From Parelaphostrongylus tenuis (Eukaryota; Nematoda; Chromadorea; Rhabditida; Metastrongylidae), in contig JAHQIW010000232.1 in NCBI GenBank assembly GCA_019055375.1, positions 186,001 to 250,000 on the forward strand: a stretch of 64,000 bases of DNA, given 5' to 3'. A program made the position numbers and the translations under genes. Positions 1 to 13,075 of this stretch are shown here, one piece after another (positions within the stretch are counted from its first letter, which is position 1; each line of letters opens with the position of its first letter). The notes under the pieces were generated by a model that worked only from the letters and a program-made list of their open reading frames with translations, was not told the DNA's origin and did no database searches.

Positions 1-63
1 GGTTCAGGTACTCACAGTAGCGCTTGGCGTTGATCGTCCCTCCGGCTATCAGCAACTCTTAGT
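1..63 (-). pseudogene. mariner-type transposase fragment at window edge
   Basis: The reverse strand reads ELLIAGGTINAKRYCEYLN. This resembles the stretch just after the second catalytic Asp in Tc1/mariner transposases (pattern ...GxTINAxxYCExLxx). An in-frame stop directly precedes it and the piece runs off the left edge, so it is a decayed copy. The family is assigned from this one motif only. Confidence 0.5.
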
Positions 64-533
64 CAGTCGGCCCGCTCCGTCCTAAAAGATAACGAGCATA
101 GCTCAATACATATCGTAAAGCAACAAATTACGATAAAGGCTTCGTAGAGTGACCGTGATGCGGCAAGTATGGATAAATTTGATACCAAAAAAACTCAGGA
201 AATTCTGCACATAGCGGTATTGATTTGTTGCCTAAGGGATGGCAGAAATGTGTTCATGCTTATGACGCATACTTTGAATAGTGTTGTTGAGCAATTTCAA
301 TCGCTTCTAGTTAAGTAATCTGGTCTCCATTCCTCTCAATGCCAAAACCTATAAGAAAACCTAATATTATCAATTTTTACTTAGCCATATTTATCTCTGA
401 ATTTGTTATCAACAGCCCACTCACTCACAAATAGATACATAGCATTTCTGTGCTCAGGGGACTTCGAATATTGATTCGTCGATAAATACTCATTGATTTG
501 AAGTCGATCCTTTTGAAGGAAAAACTTATCTCC

Positions 534-708
534 TAATTATTATTTGAGCCAACATGTCATGTGGTCTGTTATGAAGCCCAGAGAGGATTGGCAAAAGACG
601 AAGAGTACCTTCCGACTGATGAGACTGTCAAGGTCGAAACACTTATATCAGCTCTATAAGTTTGCCCTATAGCAGATCACATGACATGTTGGGCTCAAAT
701 AATAATTG
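534..708. repeat. Foldback repeat family F1, copy 1 (shortened)
   Basis: The two arms are inverted copies: 534-588 (with tttgagcc...catgtggtctgtta) and 645-708. They match the arms of the larger copy at 30.2 kb. The inner part carries the family's gactgatgagactg and cgaaacac blocks. It looks like a non-autonomous palindromic element that has lost part of its left half. No coding capacity is visible. Confidence 0.6.
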
Positions 709-837
709 TGAACTTTGTTGGAATTTGAGCGTGGTCTCGAGGAAACACTCGAAACGAAAGGAAAACACTTAGTAGGCAATATATGTTTTTGATGACATAT
801 CTTGAACCTTTCATAAGGTGTAATATGACACTTACAG

Positions 838-1130
838 CGCCAGAAACGTGTATTCACATTACAGCCCCATCAGTAGCGCGGTGTTTTTCGCTTTAGCCAA
901 TTTCTTGCTGAGGGACATACCTCTTACATTCAAAGGAACCGTCTTCGAATTATTTAAAATTACCGCATGTCAAGTGATAAAAGCCTTCGAAATTTCAGTG
1001 ATTAATAATCAACAGCTCAAGACGGTAGCAGAAATTATATCCTTACATTCGACCGTTGTTATATACCTCGGTAGCGCGGTCTATAGAAGCAGTCGAATGT
1101 AAAGGTATAGTAGGTAATTTTTCACTTTAG
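838..1130. repeat. Diverged F1-like repeat fragment
   Basis: Blocks such as cagccccatcagtagcgcgg and a late inverted repetition around 1,075 resemble the inner part of the F1 foldback copies at 4.5 and 8.9 kb. Similarity is patchy and the ends are not defined. Confidence 0.35.
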
Positions 1131-2025
1131 GCATTAGAAATGAAGACGTGGAGTTCATTTGGCCTTACCTGTTGTGATATAAGAACGAATGTGCTATGAG
1201 GAGGTTAAAAGTAACACGTGTAGTAGGGATTTACTAAGTAACCGAACTCATAGATTGAAACTAATTTTGTGGATGTCATTGACTGGTCCTGACCAACATC
1301 ATGCCAGTTTGTGGATACTCTATCCGCTAAAGTTCTCCTTATCTCGCGTAGTGAAAAAGGCGCTGAACAGATAAATTTTTTTCTGTGATGCATCATGTTA
1401 AACTGAGCATACTAAAGAAAACAATTCAGAAAGTTAAAGAGACCTTAGCGATGAGTTTCAGCTGAACATTAAGGCGCCATACTGGAGCGTTGAAATTCCA
1501 GTCCATTACTGCCGCGCACTAAGGGTTTCTAGTCAGATGAGATCTTTAGCAAAGTTCACTGTAACACTTTCATTCACAACACTTCTCAACAATCGGCTAC
1601 GAATGTCGTAACTTTTTGAATGAATTTTCGTGTTGCTATATACAAGTACGATTTTACTCAGACGTTCACCAAATGTACTTTTTTTTCGTGTGCTGTCGTC
1701 TAGTCGCAATTAGCTACTTTTTGGCAGGATGCCATTAACCTCGATGTCGAATTCTTACAGGTGGCGAGCAGGTCACTCTATGTGGCTATGAAAAATCTCT
1801 TCGCTAAATCGAAGGAGGTGAGGGCATTAGATTCCGTTGTTTGCTTGTAATTTTTATAATAAATTTTGTTTAACAATACTATTTCGCAATTTCTGCATAT
1901 CAAACGTGGTGCATAGAAATCATATTATCAGAATTATTCATGCGTAGGCACACTCGTTTCGTATCTCTTTTTCATCGGTCATTTAGATTTGAAAATGTTC
2001 CATTTCATTCTACTTTCCCTCATAT
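1131..2025. other. Intergenic stretch; one isolated exon-like block
   Basis: No gene is recognised. Positions 1,761-1,817 form an exon-like block: an attcttacag acceptor, 19 open codons (VASRSLYVAMKNLFAKSKE) and a GAG|gtgagg donor. No phase-matched neighbour exon could be tied to it, so it is noted only as a possible exon of an unidentified gene. Confidence 0.25.
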
Positions 2026-2215
2026 TCATGTGGTGTAGTGGTAAGAGGTGCTCTGCGTCGCACACATGGTTCGATCGCACGCTCAAAGTTTAAGCCGTCT
2101 ATATATCTGGAGTTATTAAATTTGGACCACACTTGTCTGGGAGGAAAAGCAGCACTCGATACATTGGTAGGCCGCCGTGAGTTATTGTAAAAGCCAAATA
2201 TGTATTCGATCAACG
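2026..2215 (+). repeat. tRNA-derived SINE family A, copy 1
   Basis: The head has pol III-type A box (tggtgtagtggtaagagg) and B box (ggttcgatcg) signals. The body shares blocks with the copies at 53.8, 60.4 and 62.2 kb: gtctgggagga, gagttattgtaaaagcc, and a tail gatcaacgctg. It is a decayed short interspersed element, not a tRNA, because no acceptor stem can be formed. Confidence 0.65.
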
Positions 2216-4464
2216 CTGAAAGCTTTAGCTTTTAGTTTTGTCCGATAGAGTGGGCTCGAGACCGATCAATTCTTAGAGATATCATGAGAGAATGTGGCCA
2301 CGTGGTTAAACGTAACTCAGTGCTCATCTGGTCTTTGGTTCAAACCACCGACGGCCCAACCAAGTCCACCACCTAGCTTGCCTAGGAAATTTGCTAGCAA
2401 ACATGTCTGGGAAGATAAAAAATAATTGAGGCTTATCACGTTGCTCCGTCTTGACAAGTCCAAGATCCTATAGACCAAATGAGCAGTGGACCACGTTTAT
2501 GGAGCTAAATAAAGTCTGATAGCCATTCAATCATATCAGGACGTTTTACAGTGAATTTTCCTGAATTGCTTCGCTTTAAATTTTTTCACAGTCTACTACT
2601 CTGAGAAATTTTAGGTTAACTGCGGGCAAAACTTACAATCTTAATGAGTAAGCTCTTTACTCCCGCTTATAAAATATAGATGTGTAAGCAAATTCGTCCC
2701 TAGTAAGAATTGAATAGGTCAAAGTAGAAGTGCGTTTTTGATACAATGCATGGAGAAATTCGTTTGGCAACTCACTTCGTCACCGTCACCTACGACCGTC
2801 TTCCCTTTACACCAGCATATGAGCACTCTAATCCTCATTGGTCTAATTCATTCAGAATTACAAGCCTACGCTTATTACAGGTCACTTTATCCACTTTTTC
2901 AAATTCGAAATTGCCCTTTTGGTCATCGGACCACTTCCAATAGAGTGACGGTCTTCAAAACATCATCCTGTGACGTAGTCGGCGAATCGTGATTTCGCTA
3001 TGAAACGGCAGCATTTGCGATAAGACAATGGGCGAAGACAAATTGTCTATCCACACATGTCACTCCCGACGTCATCGATAACACTTCTTGCTGTGCTACA
3101 ACGGTGTTCATTTTCAACTTCATCATGCGTACGTGAGGAATCTCATTTTTATTTCCGATAGCCATAGGGAGAGATATACGGATGAGTTGCTGAAGAAGAT
3201 GAATAGTGTTATGATATTTTGTAGGTAATACGCTTGCAAGAAAGGTACCAGACCGTCTTAGTTGACTAATTACTGAAAGGTTGCATCTGTCAAATGCTCT
3301 TTGTGCAGTCGAATAATAGGTCCCAAGATTACGGCACATTTTAACCTCACCTCGGCCATTTTTTTGACAGTACAAACTGGCTTACGCAACTGAATCTTTC
3401 AGGAAATCTATACTGTTCCTTGGATCAGATAGCTCTCATGTAGAATGACCTGAAGAGGGCTTTGCTCTGCTACTTTTCACTGAAGATCGCAGTTCGCGGA
3501 ATTGGTCTTACCTCCGCTCATTGCCCAACTCCTTACCGTTCAAATACATGGGTAAAATCATTGCCATAAATCAATTGAAATGACTCTCATTTTACGGGGG
3601 GCACGGCATTTGAAGAAAAGCAGTCATGGTTACACTAGCGTGAATCTAGTCACAGAAATGCTCTAAAGTATTTATAATTTCTCACCATTCAGATTTCGAT
3701 GCTAAGTGTTAAATAAGATATGCAGGTTAATGCCGTTTGAAGAAAGAGTAATAATAATATGCCGAGAAAATCGTCGCTAAACTCAAATATATTTGCAACG
3801 ATGTTTATATATTTCGTCGCATAGGAGGTAGAAATAAAGCCGCTCTAGGAATTCAAATCGGTATATCTCATCTCATCGTGTACCTTATCGTTAGCAGTAA
3901 GAATTTCGATTTTGCAAATTAGACGAAAATTGCAATTCGTAAGTCTTATTAAGGTGTTCTGATGTTCCGATCTTCTAGATTCTACGGGTTTCAGCTTTTT
4001 GTAGGTAATCTCCACTTTTGAGATATTCAATTTTCAACTAGCTTAACACCAGATAATTACGTAACAAAGAATTCTAATTACACTCATTGTGACGAAGGAG
4101 AACTGCTCCATGTCTACCGAATGTCTCAAAACCTCAACTAAAATGTTGTAGAAAATTATTACCCTTTGCCAAAAGGCAGCTTTATTTCAAATGTATTAAC
4201 ACTCGCAGCTTGAAGATCGTAACAGTCGAAAAAGAAATGCCCTCATGATACAGTAGTGAGTATTTAGAACGGCACCATATACGTAGCCCCATGTGAATAG
4301 ACACTGAACAATGAGTTTATAGAGAAGGACGACCTCGGCTTCAATAGTCAGTAAATAGCAATTATGTTTATAAACCATAACTATTCATAGGTCGTCAGCG
4401 CTTCTCTGCATAAATCCTACAAAATAAGCGGCAACATTCATAACTAACACCTGCAGTTGAAAGG
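2216..4464. other. Intergenic stretch, nothing recognised
   Basis: There is an open frame of 125 codons on the - strand (2,998-3,375), but it has no recognisable family, clear splice sites or codon pattern that would support a gene. A short block at 2,285-2,440 looks like an old SINE head (gtggttaaacg ... tttggttcaaacc). The rest is AT-rich unassigned sequence. Confidence 0.4.
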
Positions 4465-5105
4465 AGAGAGACGTGGTGGAATTTGCATGCTACATTCTAG
4501 CAGCATATTTTTGAACGCTTCATTAGCTCTGATGTGGCACTTATAGAGTGCTAGACACATGTTTCGCCCTTTGAGCCCCATCAGTAGCACGATGCCTTTC
4601 GGTTCAGTTAATCCCTTATAAAGGGATATACTCCCATATAGAGGAATCGACGCTGAACTCTTTACATTCAACATAAAACCAAATGATCATCGTGGCGTTT
4701 TTTTTTTTGCAGTGATTGATTGTCGCTTATCGTTTACTTGGCTTATGGCTACTGCGCCAGTATATACATCTAGCAACACTTTCAATCGACTATTCTGAGA
4801 CCTCGCTGAAAATACTCAACTAAAAGTATTGATATAAATATGCTGCCGTAATAGCCGTAAGCCAAGCAAACGACAATCGGCAATCAGGCACTCTGAAAGA
4901 ACGCCACTTTGTCTTTTTAGCGTACGTTGAGTGTAAATAGCACGGCAGCGATTCTTCTATATAGGGATACATTTCCTTACAAAGAACTAACTTAACCGGG
5001 AGACTCCGTGCTAACGGGGTTTAGAGGCCGATGCACGTGTTTAGTGCTTTATAAGTGCCACAGCAGACCTTATGAAAAGCTCAAAAATATGCGGTTATGA
5101 TGTAC
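4465..5105. repeat. Foldback family F1, copy 2, with nested inner palindrome
   Basis: The outer arms 4,465-4,680 and 4,920-5,105 are inverted and carry the F1 blocks (gcacttatagagtgctagac, gccccatcagtag, cacgtgttt). Inside, 4,690-4,915 is a second, independent palindrome: gtggcgtt...cgtttacttggcttatggc against its complement ending gaacgccac. The whole 640 bp could form a cruciform with a nested stem. The inner palindrome may be a second element inserted near the centre of the first. Confidence 0.6.
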
Positions 5106-8100
5106 TAATTTTAGGCGAGCTCTCAGAATAGTCGGTTGTGAGTGTTAGTATTTGCACGTTAACTGCAGACAAGTCATCTAAGAACTCGTAGCCAACTACA
5201 CAACCTTTTGGTCCAAATCATTGCATGATTTACCCGTTCTCCATAACCCTCAGACTACCATAATCTAACCTTCGCTTCTAGTCACAAAACAAATCGAATT
5301 CTCAATTAAATAACTGCCTAAAATTCAGGTGATTCTGCATATTTTCCTTTTTGATGAAAAAGTAATACAACAGCCACACCAATCTTGAGCCGGACTTCGC
5401 ATTGCGTTTCTCTTTGGTGAGAAATGTTCTAAACTAATTCAACAATCGGCATCAGATCACATTTACCCCATTAGTCAATATAAGAATAAATCTGAACAAA
5501 TTTATGTCTTCTCTCCAGAAGAGAAGAAATAAGGCATTGTGAACTGTGTAAACACTCTGTTTTCCGAATATAATCAGTCAAACCTCGAGCCCTTCGGTAG
5601 TCAGTCGTGGAACTCTATTTTCACTTGGCACAAATCGTCATCGTCGCTTCCAGTTTATTTTGAACAAATGCTGTTCCCTCTGTGTCCCACTGGGAGTCAT
5701 CGCCGATGAACTTGACAAGATGAGCGATTGTTGTTGCGATGAATATTAACTATTCTCACTGACCTTGTAACTCATGTCGCGTTTTGATTGTTTGCTCAAT
5801 ACGGCCAAAACGTTCGAACTTGAATTTGGTCTATCTAAAACCCTCACGTCAAGTATAGTTCGAATATTTTTCAAGCGAAAAGTGCGACTGATTTCACATA
5901 CTTAGCCTCTTTGAGAAGACTAGGCTCTAAGGGGTGTTTTCTAATACGTATAGTGCTCATTTGATCTTCATAGGTGCACACAAATTTGGTGCATCGTATG
6001 ATTAAAGTTCGCATTTATATGATACTCCTCACTTGAGTAATCTCATCATCGCAATTTGTCGGTGCTACGCTCTCCTAAACTTTGTTAACAGAAGCACGTA
6101 ACTCAACTGCCAAGCCATACCGTTGCTTGAACGGATAATATAGTTGTTTATGTGATTAGTCGCGATTCGATGGTCACCTATACCGGGAATTGCTGTAGTT
6201 CTGGCAAAAACCCTTCGTTAGAGAGTAGACCTCATGAGCAACCCTCATCCGTATCTATGAGGGTCGACAACTGGCCATAGGATGTGATCCCATAAGCCTT
6301 CTTAGTACTTCTTAACGTTCTATTTGAACGGTCAGTTGATTATTGAAGTAGCTGACCAAACTGATAGGATCAATTTAGGTTTTTCTGAACACTTCTTCAA
6401 TATTCGCACCCTGTCTCAACCCTTGTGAACATTACGTCCCTGCTATTATCGAGCTTCCAGTATTCATTAGGTTGTTAAAGTTTTTGACTGAGTGGAATGC
6501 GACTCAATTTGACAATTTCAGGCTCTGAATAATGTGATATCACTAAAACGTCAGCATTGCTTGACTCTAATGAATTGTATTCTACATCGCAAACCCTACA
6601 TTTGATGAATTCGTCTTTGCTTATCGAAAGGGACTGAATTATTATTCCTATGCGAAAGTGATGGATAGTTGGTTCTGTGAGCTGTGTGAACCGTCACATT
6701 CACCATTCCGTTGGCATACCAACTGTCACTACATTAAGCGTCTCTACAGCTTCGTGAGCAAGAAATGCTCCAAAAAGCAAGCTAATGTCCAAACTATCTT
6801 AAAGACTACATAGTCTTCGGAGGTCCATATCTTCATAAATGTGATCAAAGGAATGCGTTTTCTGACAAAAACTTCTGGATTCCAATGGTTCTTACCTCCA
6901 CTGATTGACAATGTCCATTCTGAAGTGTGATATGGCATTTTAAAAACAAAATCCCAAATCTTACAAAAATTTTTCATAATGAAACGGCAGTTTTCCATTG
7001 TCCTCACTTTGTTCAAATCTTTTAAGGAATCTGCTTTTCTTCCGGAGTCTCAGAAGCATTCAATAGCTCAAATCTCAACGGATTTAGTGTTGTAGCTGCT
7101 TTTAAAAGAAAAAATTCTTATGTGCTGTACAGTGCAAATGAAATTATGTTTGACACTCAACGCGTATTTGAAGATTTTTTCTCTTTCCGCAGGGTTCATT
7201 AGATTTTTGTACTATATTAAAGAAGAAACTTTGTCCTATCGTTCTGTGGGCTTAGAGTTATCATCTCCATTTCATACTTCCAAATAAATCAGCTGATAAG
7301 CCTAAGCCTGCACGAAGAGCATATGAACGTGTAGAAGAAGTCTTAGAGTATCAAAAACATAAGTTCAACATATACCTAAGAAAACTGAGTGGTGAGCAAA
7401 ATGCGACTTCAGACGGGAGTCGAATCGCGTTTTATCCATACCGGGGACGCAGTAAGAATAGCAGTATAGACACTGGATGTTTGGAGTATGGCATAAGTCT
7501 AATTTAGATTTTTGTTTACAGTGGAGAACAGACTCTAGATTTGATATCGAAAATTGCATGTCACATGTGATCGCCCTGCGCAATGAATCAACCACTCAAT
7601 CGATGCGCAGCCACCCACACACCCTATCCAACCAAAAATGCGCGCCGAGTGGGATTCCCAATCTTTGTTTGGCTGCCACAGCGCATCAAAAGTTTCATTT
7701 TCCAAAAACTAAGTTTACCATTGAGATTGCTGAGATTTAAGCTATTCAATGGTTACCGAAAGTCTAGGGTGATAAGCTCTGTCCAGCGAAAAATATCCGA
7801 GTAAAAAGTATAATTTTATTTTTGTTCTGTAGAGCCATTCCATAAATAAAGTGCAACATCAAATTATTCGAGATTTAGTCTCTAAAACGTGGTAGGTAAA
7901 TCTCGATTCTCACAACAAACAATTTCTTTCCAAATACTCGCTGTTTTACTGTTTTCAAGTCCTTAAATTCATTGTAAAGGGAATCCGCAAAAATGTACAA
8001 AATATGCAAACTCGTATCGAAATAGCACCCAAAACCACATGTGTGGTCTCTCTAATAAGTCATTCATCAAAACTAAGGAAAGGAACGAGGCGATCATTTA

Positions 8101-8799
8101 GGTTTTCCACATTCCTATTCTTTTCAAGTGCTTATTGAAATGTTATGGTTTTTCGAACTTTTTCGCTCTTCTTCTTGCTCAATCCATAGGCTAGCAAATT
8201 TTTTGAGCATTCGTTTCTGTTTGAACGCACCTCGTTTTTCAGAACTAAGTAAGGAACAAATATCTCAAATTGGATCTAATCAAAGTTTTTTTCTTTTTCG
8301 CTGATTCTTTAAAGCAGCGAACTTTTCAGTCGAAGGCAACGTATTGGCATGCGTTTCGTGAATCTGTTCATAAATTCTTACTTTTTAAACCTAAAGAAAA
8401 CCATCCATGAACAGGAAGATTATCGGAGTACAAAACTGCGTCCGAAAGAACTTTTTGTTTGTTCTTAACACTCTTTCAAGAAAAGCACACAAACCCCGAC
8501 AAACGGTGTCCATTCCTACATGACACAAAACAAGGCGAAGAATCAAGAAGTATAATAACATCACTTCATTTCAACCAAATTGATGTAACAGTCGAATCCT
8601 CTCAATTTTTAGCAGTTCTGAAACTGCTTGTGGCCACAGCATAAATTCTTTCAAATTTCCTATTACTAAAGGATACTACGGCATATGAAAGATTTCACAA
8701 TCTATCAATTCAGTAAGGATCTCGAACCGACACAATTTTACAGGAACACCTTCCTTTCCAATTGTTTTTTAAACCTCTCTCAAAACATGTAATCTATTA
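5106..8799. other. Intergenic stretch; one solo F3 arm
   Basis: No gene is recognised. Positions 7,195-7,300 match one arm of foldback family F3 (tttgtcctatcgttct, tccaaataaat). A block at 7,384-7,490 (gagtggtgagcaaaatgcga ... gagtcgaatcg) resembles blocks at 22.95 and 58.37 kb and may be an old repeat. Two exon-like acceptors (near 6,520 and 8,330) open short frames but have no supported neighbours. Confidence 0.4.
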
Positions 8800-9092
8800 A
8801 CATATTTTGAGCCCCTCATGAGATCTGTTATGGCACTTATAAAGTGCTAGACACCTGTTTCGGCATTATAGCCTCGTCAGTTGAACGAAGCCTTCCGCTT
8901 CAGTCAGTTCCGCGGGGAAATACCACGTGTATTATTTCGGCGTCGGTTCCTTCATATAGGCACTTTTTCCCCGCGTAACTAACTGAACCGAAAAGCACCA
9001 TGCAACTGACGAGGCTGTAATACCGAAGCACGTGTCTTGCATTTTACAAATGCCATGACAAACCTCACGAAGGCCCACAATATGTTGACAGT
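8800..9092. repeat. Foldback family F1, copy 3 (most complete palindrome)
   Basis: The arms 8,800-8,945 and 8,950-9,092 are near-complementary with almost no loop. Shared blocks are gcacttataaagtgctagac, tcggcattatagcctcgtca and ttccgcttcagtcagttcc. No open frame spans it. This copy best shows the family structure. Confidence 0.7.
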
Positions 9093-10510
9093 TTATAGAA
9101 ACAGTTGTCACTGAGCGAGACCTCCAATAACTGAAGATATATGCGGATTTCTAAGCTTTCGACATTCTAGCAGTCTTTTAATTCTTTTTCAAGCGGCATA
9201 GATTTTTTGCCTGTGATTAAAAGCGCAATTTCTTCAAAGGTTTATGCATCCAGACGAATAAATTAGAGTTCTTGTAGAGATCACGCTCTCAGTTTCAATT
9301 ATTTCGAAAGATTTATGAAAATTCTTGGTCTTGATGCTTTTTAGCGGTGCTATGGTAATATATTTATACATTCAAAAATGAATTGGATATCACTTTAAGA
9401 TTCTCAGCCGTATTTGGATTCTCGAATAGAGAGGAAAAAAAATTCGATTCAAAATTCTTTTTTCTAACAGGTTTTCATGGTCTATAGTAAACATGAGGAT
9501 GGCCTCGACCCCACGTCATCTGATATTCTATAGCTGAAATTTCGGGATCATACTCTGGAGAGTGGACGTATCCGTTTTCATATAGGACCATCAAACAGCC
9601 GATGAAGGATTCTTAGTATATGCATGAGTGAAATTCTGAGTGAGAATTCTCTAGCCTTTAATTAGGTGTTCTTTTGTAATCTCCTGTCGATCGTATAGAA
9701 ATGAATTAGTATTTGTTTGCACACTGCTGATATCACTCAGTGATACATAAAAAAAATGAGTCCGCCTCAGAAAAATTGGCATGACAGTTGAAATGTATGT
9801 ATGACACCTTACCTCTGAAGCAATTCGTCGCAGCCTTCGTATAGAATTTTGAATATTTTTCAGAAGCAATGTAGTTTGAGGTAACTTTGTGAACCAATGT
9901 TTTCATGATGAAACCATGTGTTTGAAGACTTCACGTGTTGCTTTGCTTGCAGCTTGAGGATTTTGCCCTCTTTACGATTTTAGTAGTATGGTGGTCGAGA
10001 TGATTCTCCTTACCATTTTGCGTATAGCCCGAGACAAGGCTTCCCACATGATTGCAAGAGTGAAAGAGGGGTTAGGAGGAAGTGTTTATGTTATTAGATA
10101 TTATGCTGAATTGGATTGTTTATCAATCATCATACTGAACTGATATATCACACTACATCATAATTTTGTGCTTTCATTATAATGTAATTAATATCACTAT
10201 GTCATTATTAGATTTCACTCCCTAGATCATCCGTGAACGGTCGGTCGATCTTCTTTCCTATGTTGCTTTTGATTTCAACTCAACATCATCTCCGAATCAA
10301 CAAGTAGGAAGCCCGGTCAGGACACCATCGCCGAAATCCATTCCTTGGAAGCGACATCTGAAGACCTGAAAACGCCCTTGTAAGGTTACTTCAGAAAACC
10401 AAGGGATATCATAAGCACGACCAGCAATATATTATTTGGAGTATGTGCTGGGGTCCGCACAACTAGTGAAGACGGACCATCTAAGTATCTAAGTAAGTAT
10501 GTAGTTATAA
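9093..10510. other. Intergenic stretch, nothing recognised
   Basis: The sequence is AT-rich without a supportable gene. A 72-codon frame on the - strand (9,651-9,869) has no recognisable family. Short ttattagatattatg-type blocks near 10,090 recur near 11,180, on the other side of the neighbouring mariner. Confidence 0.35.
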
Positions 10511-11099
10511 GGTGCACAATCATGACTTTGCCGTAATATTATTTTTTGTTGTAATAACTGCAAGAATTAGGATATGCAAACTCTTCTTTTTGTTCAAAAA
10601 TGCGTTAGAAATGCTATTTATTACATGGTAACTCTTACAAGATTTCAAAATGACGACTATTCTACCTGAAAAACGTCACTCGTGGGAACATTACTTTGCA
10701 CATTTGTTAACCATTCGCTTAATACCCATGCACGAACATGATAACGCTCGACTTCATGTTGCAAAACCGATCGAAAACGTTATAAGAAAGCTGAGCTGGG
10801 AGGTTTTAGGAGATTTTACCTTACCCGCCTTACTGTTCGGACATTGAACCGTCAGACTACCACCTTAAGCCACCAAATTCAAACTACAAATCAGCAAATT
10901 ATAAGAGAATGGCTTTTTTAGGGTACAAAAGCCGCCATCTCTGAAGTTCTAAAGAAATCACCATATAAAATATTTTGTATGTAAAAAACGTATAGATAAA
11001 TAGCGTTTTTAACGCGCTTTCGAGCAAAAAAGAACTCTCATATCTTTAATCTTACTATTTTTACGGCAAAAGAAACGCGGAATCATATTTGTACACATA
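10511..11099 (+). mobile_element. Mariner-like element, internally deleted (family M1)
   Basis: The ends are inverted: left ggtgcacaatcatgactttg, right complement gtgtacaaatatgattccg, with arm similarity running about 100 bp. Inside, the + strand encodes HDNARLHVAKPIENVIRKLS, the mariner block around the second catalytic Asp, followed by stops (10,650-10,847 is the longest frame). The third Asp region and the N-terminal DNA-binding domain are missing or degraded. It is the same family as the copy at 17.1-18.0 kb. Confidence 0.7.
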
Positions 11100-12979
11100 A
11101 TGTATTAAATAGCATATTTTCTTACTGACAATAATAACATTACCATACTGATATGTAATATCACGATATTATAACAGCATTATTAGATACTAAATGGTCA
11201 ATGTTATTTGATATTTCATTATCAAATAACAGCATAGACTGCGATTAAAGTCTCCTGTGAGTTGATTTAAGAAGTAGTGTTTACAACACACAAAAAAAGG
11301 AAGCAGGAATTAATTTCCCGGAATGGGCTATCATAAATTGCTATTAAGACATTTATTATGTGTATTAGGTGTCGGATCAAAATGAATATTCACAGAAAAA
11401 GCAACTTTCTCGAATAATTTTTAGGAGTAAGTTCGGCTTTTTCCCAAAACAGCATTTTATGGTGAGAGCTTGCAAATATAATTGTTCAACTTGCGGTGGA
11501 AAAAGGGTGGCGGTATCTATTGGGATCATCGATGATGCATAGCTATAGGAGTGCTTCGAGGATTAGGTTCTTCTCGGAAATGGGGCGTGGTCATTAGGAG
11601 ACTCGCGGCCTCCGTTCAAAATTTGATAAACCCTAGACTTCACTTCCTAGGGCCACTCAACAATTCACAATGACCACCTTTGTCTGGAAATTCTGTGGTT
11701 GAGATTTTTATATGAAGTGAATTCATCTGTGGTTTCGTTTACCCTTCTTTAAGTAAGAGCGATATCTTTGAATTCTCCATATAGCAGTATTCTGAACGTA
11801 ACATGTCCCATTGAAAATTAGAATGTCTTCAGATTTTTCTTCCTCTCATATATTAGGTCAGCAGCACTTTTGTCTTGCCACAAGTCGATGCATAAAGCAA
11901 TCGGCCATCTGGGAATAAGGCTGCGCAGTTTCCTGGTAGAATTCTTTTTTGCGAAGTGTTTACAAACGTTTGGAATTTTCTTACAAGGAATATAGGCGTG
12001 TACTTTTCGACGTTTAAGTCTCTAAAACTCCTCCCACTCTTCCTTCTTTCAAACTTTGTTGTGATACCTGAAATCGCTTTCCAAAATATAGGTGAAGCAC
12101 CTCATGAAGGGCTTTTTAACAACTGTTTACTTCTTTGTGCTAATACATTGAGGCTTCATACTTGAAACTACACATGATCAACTTCATTCCGTTTATTGAA
12201 GAATAACTGCGTATTTTCCGGAACACTTAAATAGCCTTGACAAAGATTTCCCACTCGGCACTATAAGTAGTTGTCGGGCGGATGGAAGAAAATTGCCACT
12301 TTGTAGCTAATATTTTCACAGAACGCCTCTTGTCATGGATCTTGCCGCGTCTTAACTAAACTCACTCTACAATCTTCACTTTGACACACCACTTAGACAC
12401 GCGCCTATCGTCTAGGTGAACTGAACACTAATTAAAATGAGGTTTTGTGGAGCATTTTTGTTTTCCTAATATTGTAGTTGGGTTTCTTCTTTTTGAGCTG
12501 GCTAGAAAATAAAATAATATTAAAGATTATTTATTGGACCGCTAATGATTGGTTATATGTGAGAGAATCGTCATTTTTTTCGAACCGTAGATCTTTAACT
12601 TGTAAATTTCTTACCATCTATCTTAAGGTAAACGGTAATTACTGTGAAATGCTGGATTTCATTGTTTACATTTGACGTTCTATGACATAAAAGACTAAGA
12701 GTTGAGAAAAGGTGGTAGAAATCTAGAAATTAGCACGATTTTCCGATGCTACGGGTACTTTTTACATCTTGATGGCTGTGCGTAGATATGTTTCATTGTT
12801 GACGTCGCCATTCTTACTCTCTATTGAATTTAACGCCTTTCTTTTAACTGAATCAGACGACATTGTTTTTGTTGCCAGGTTCGACCTGTGATGATGTGCG
12901 ACGATGTCCTTTACCCACTTTTTTACCGCTCCGTTTCAACTTGTCATATATCTTCCTAACTTCCTTGTTCCTCCTCTTT
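11100..12979. other. Intergenic stretch upstream of the channel gene
   Basis: No genes or repeats with clear structure are visible. It would contain the promoter of the downstream potassium channel gene, but no core element can be singled out by eye. Confidence 0.35.
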
Positions 12980-12981
12980 AG
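12961..12981 (+). promoter_or_regulatory. Probable trans-splice (spliced leader) acceptor of the channel mRNA
   Basis: A pyrimidine-rich run ends in ctcctctttag, 37 bases before the ATG at 13,019, and no upstream coding exon fits. In nematodes such an acceptor with a very short 5' leader usually marks spliced-leader addition. This is inferred from position and sequence only. Confidence 0.5.
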
Positions 12982-13075
12982 AAAAATAAACATCTCCAAG
13001 AAGTTCGTTGAGTAGAAAATGGTTTTCCACTCACGAAGCGCTCACTCTTCTAAAAAAAAGATCGATCTCGAAAAG
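12982..13075 (+). CDS. Channel exon 1 (37-base leader plus start codon at 13,019)
   Basis: The coding part is 13,019-13,075 and encodes MVFHSRSAHSSKKKIDLEK, a short basic cytoplasmic N-terminus as in other TWK channels. The donor is AAG|gtgagc, phase 0. It fits exon 2 in phase and gives a normal distance (about 22 residues) to M1. This start was chosen because it is the first ATG after the probable trans-splice acceptor. Confidence 0.7.

Noticed and set aside
2998..3375. 125-codon frame on the - strand as a gene
   Set aside because: It has no recognisable domain, no splice or leader signals and no repeat similarity; frames of this size occur by chance in 64 kb.
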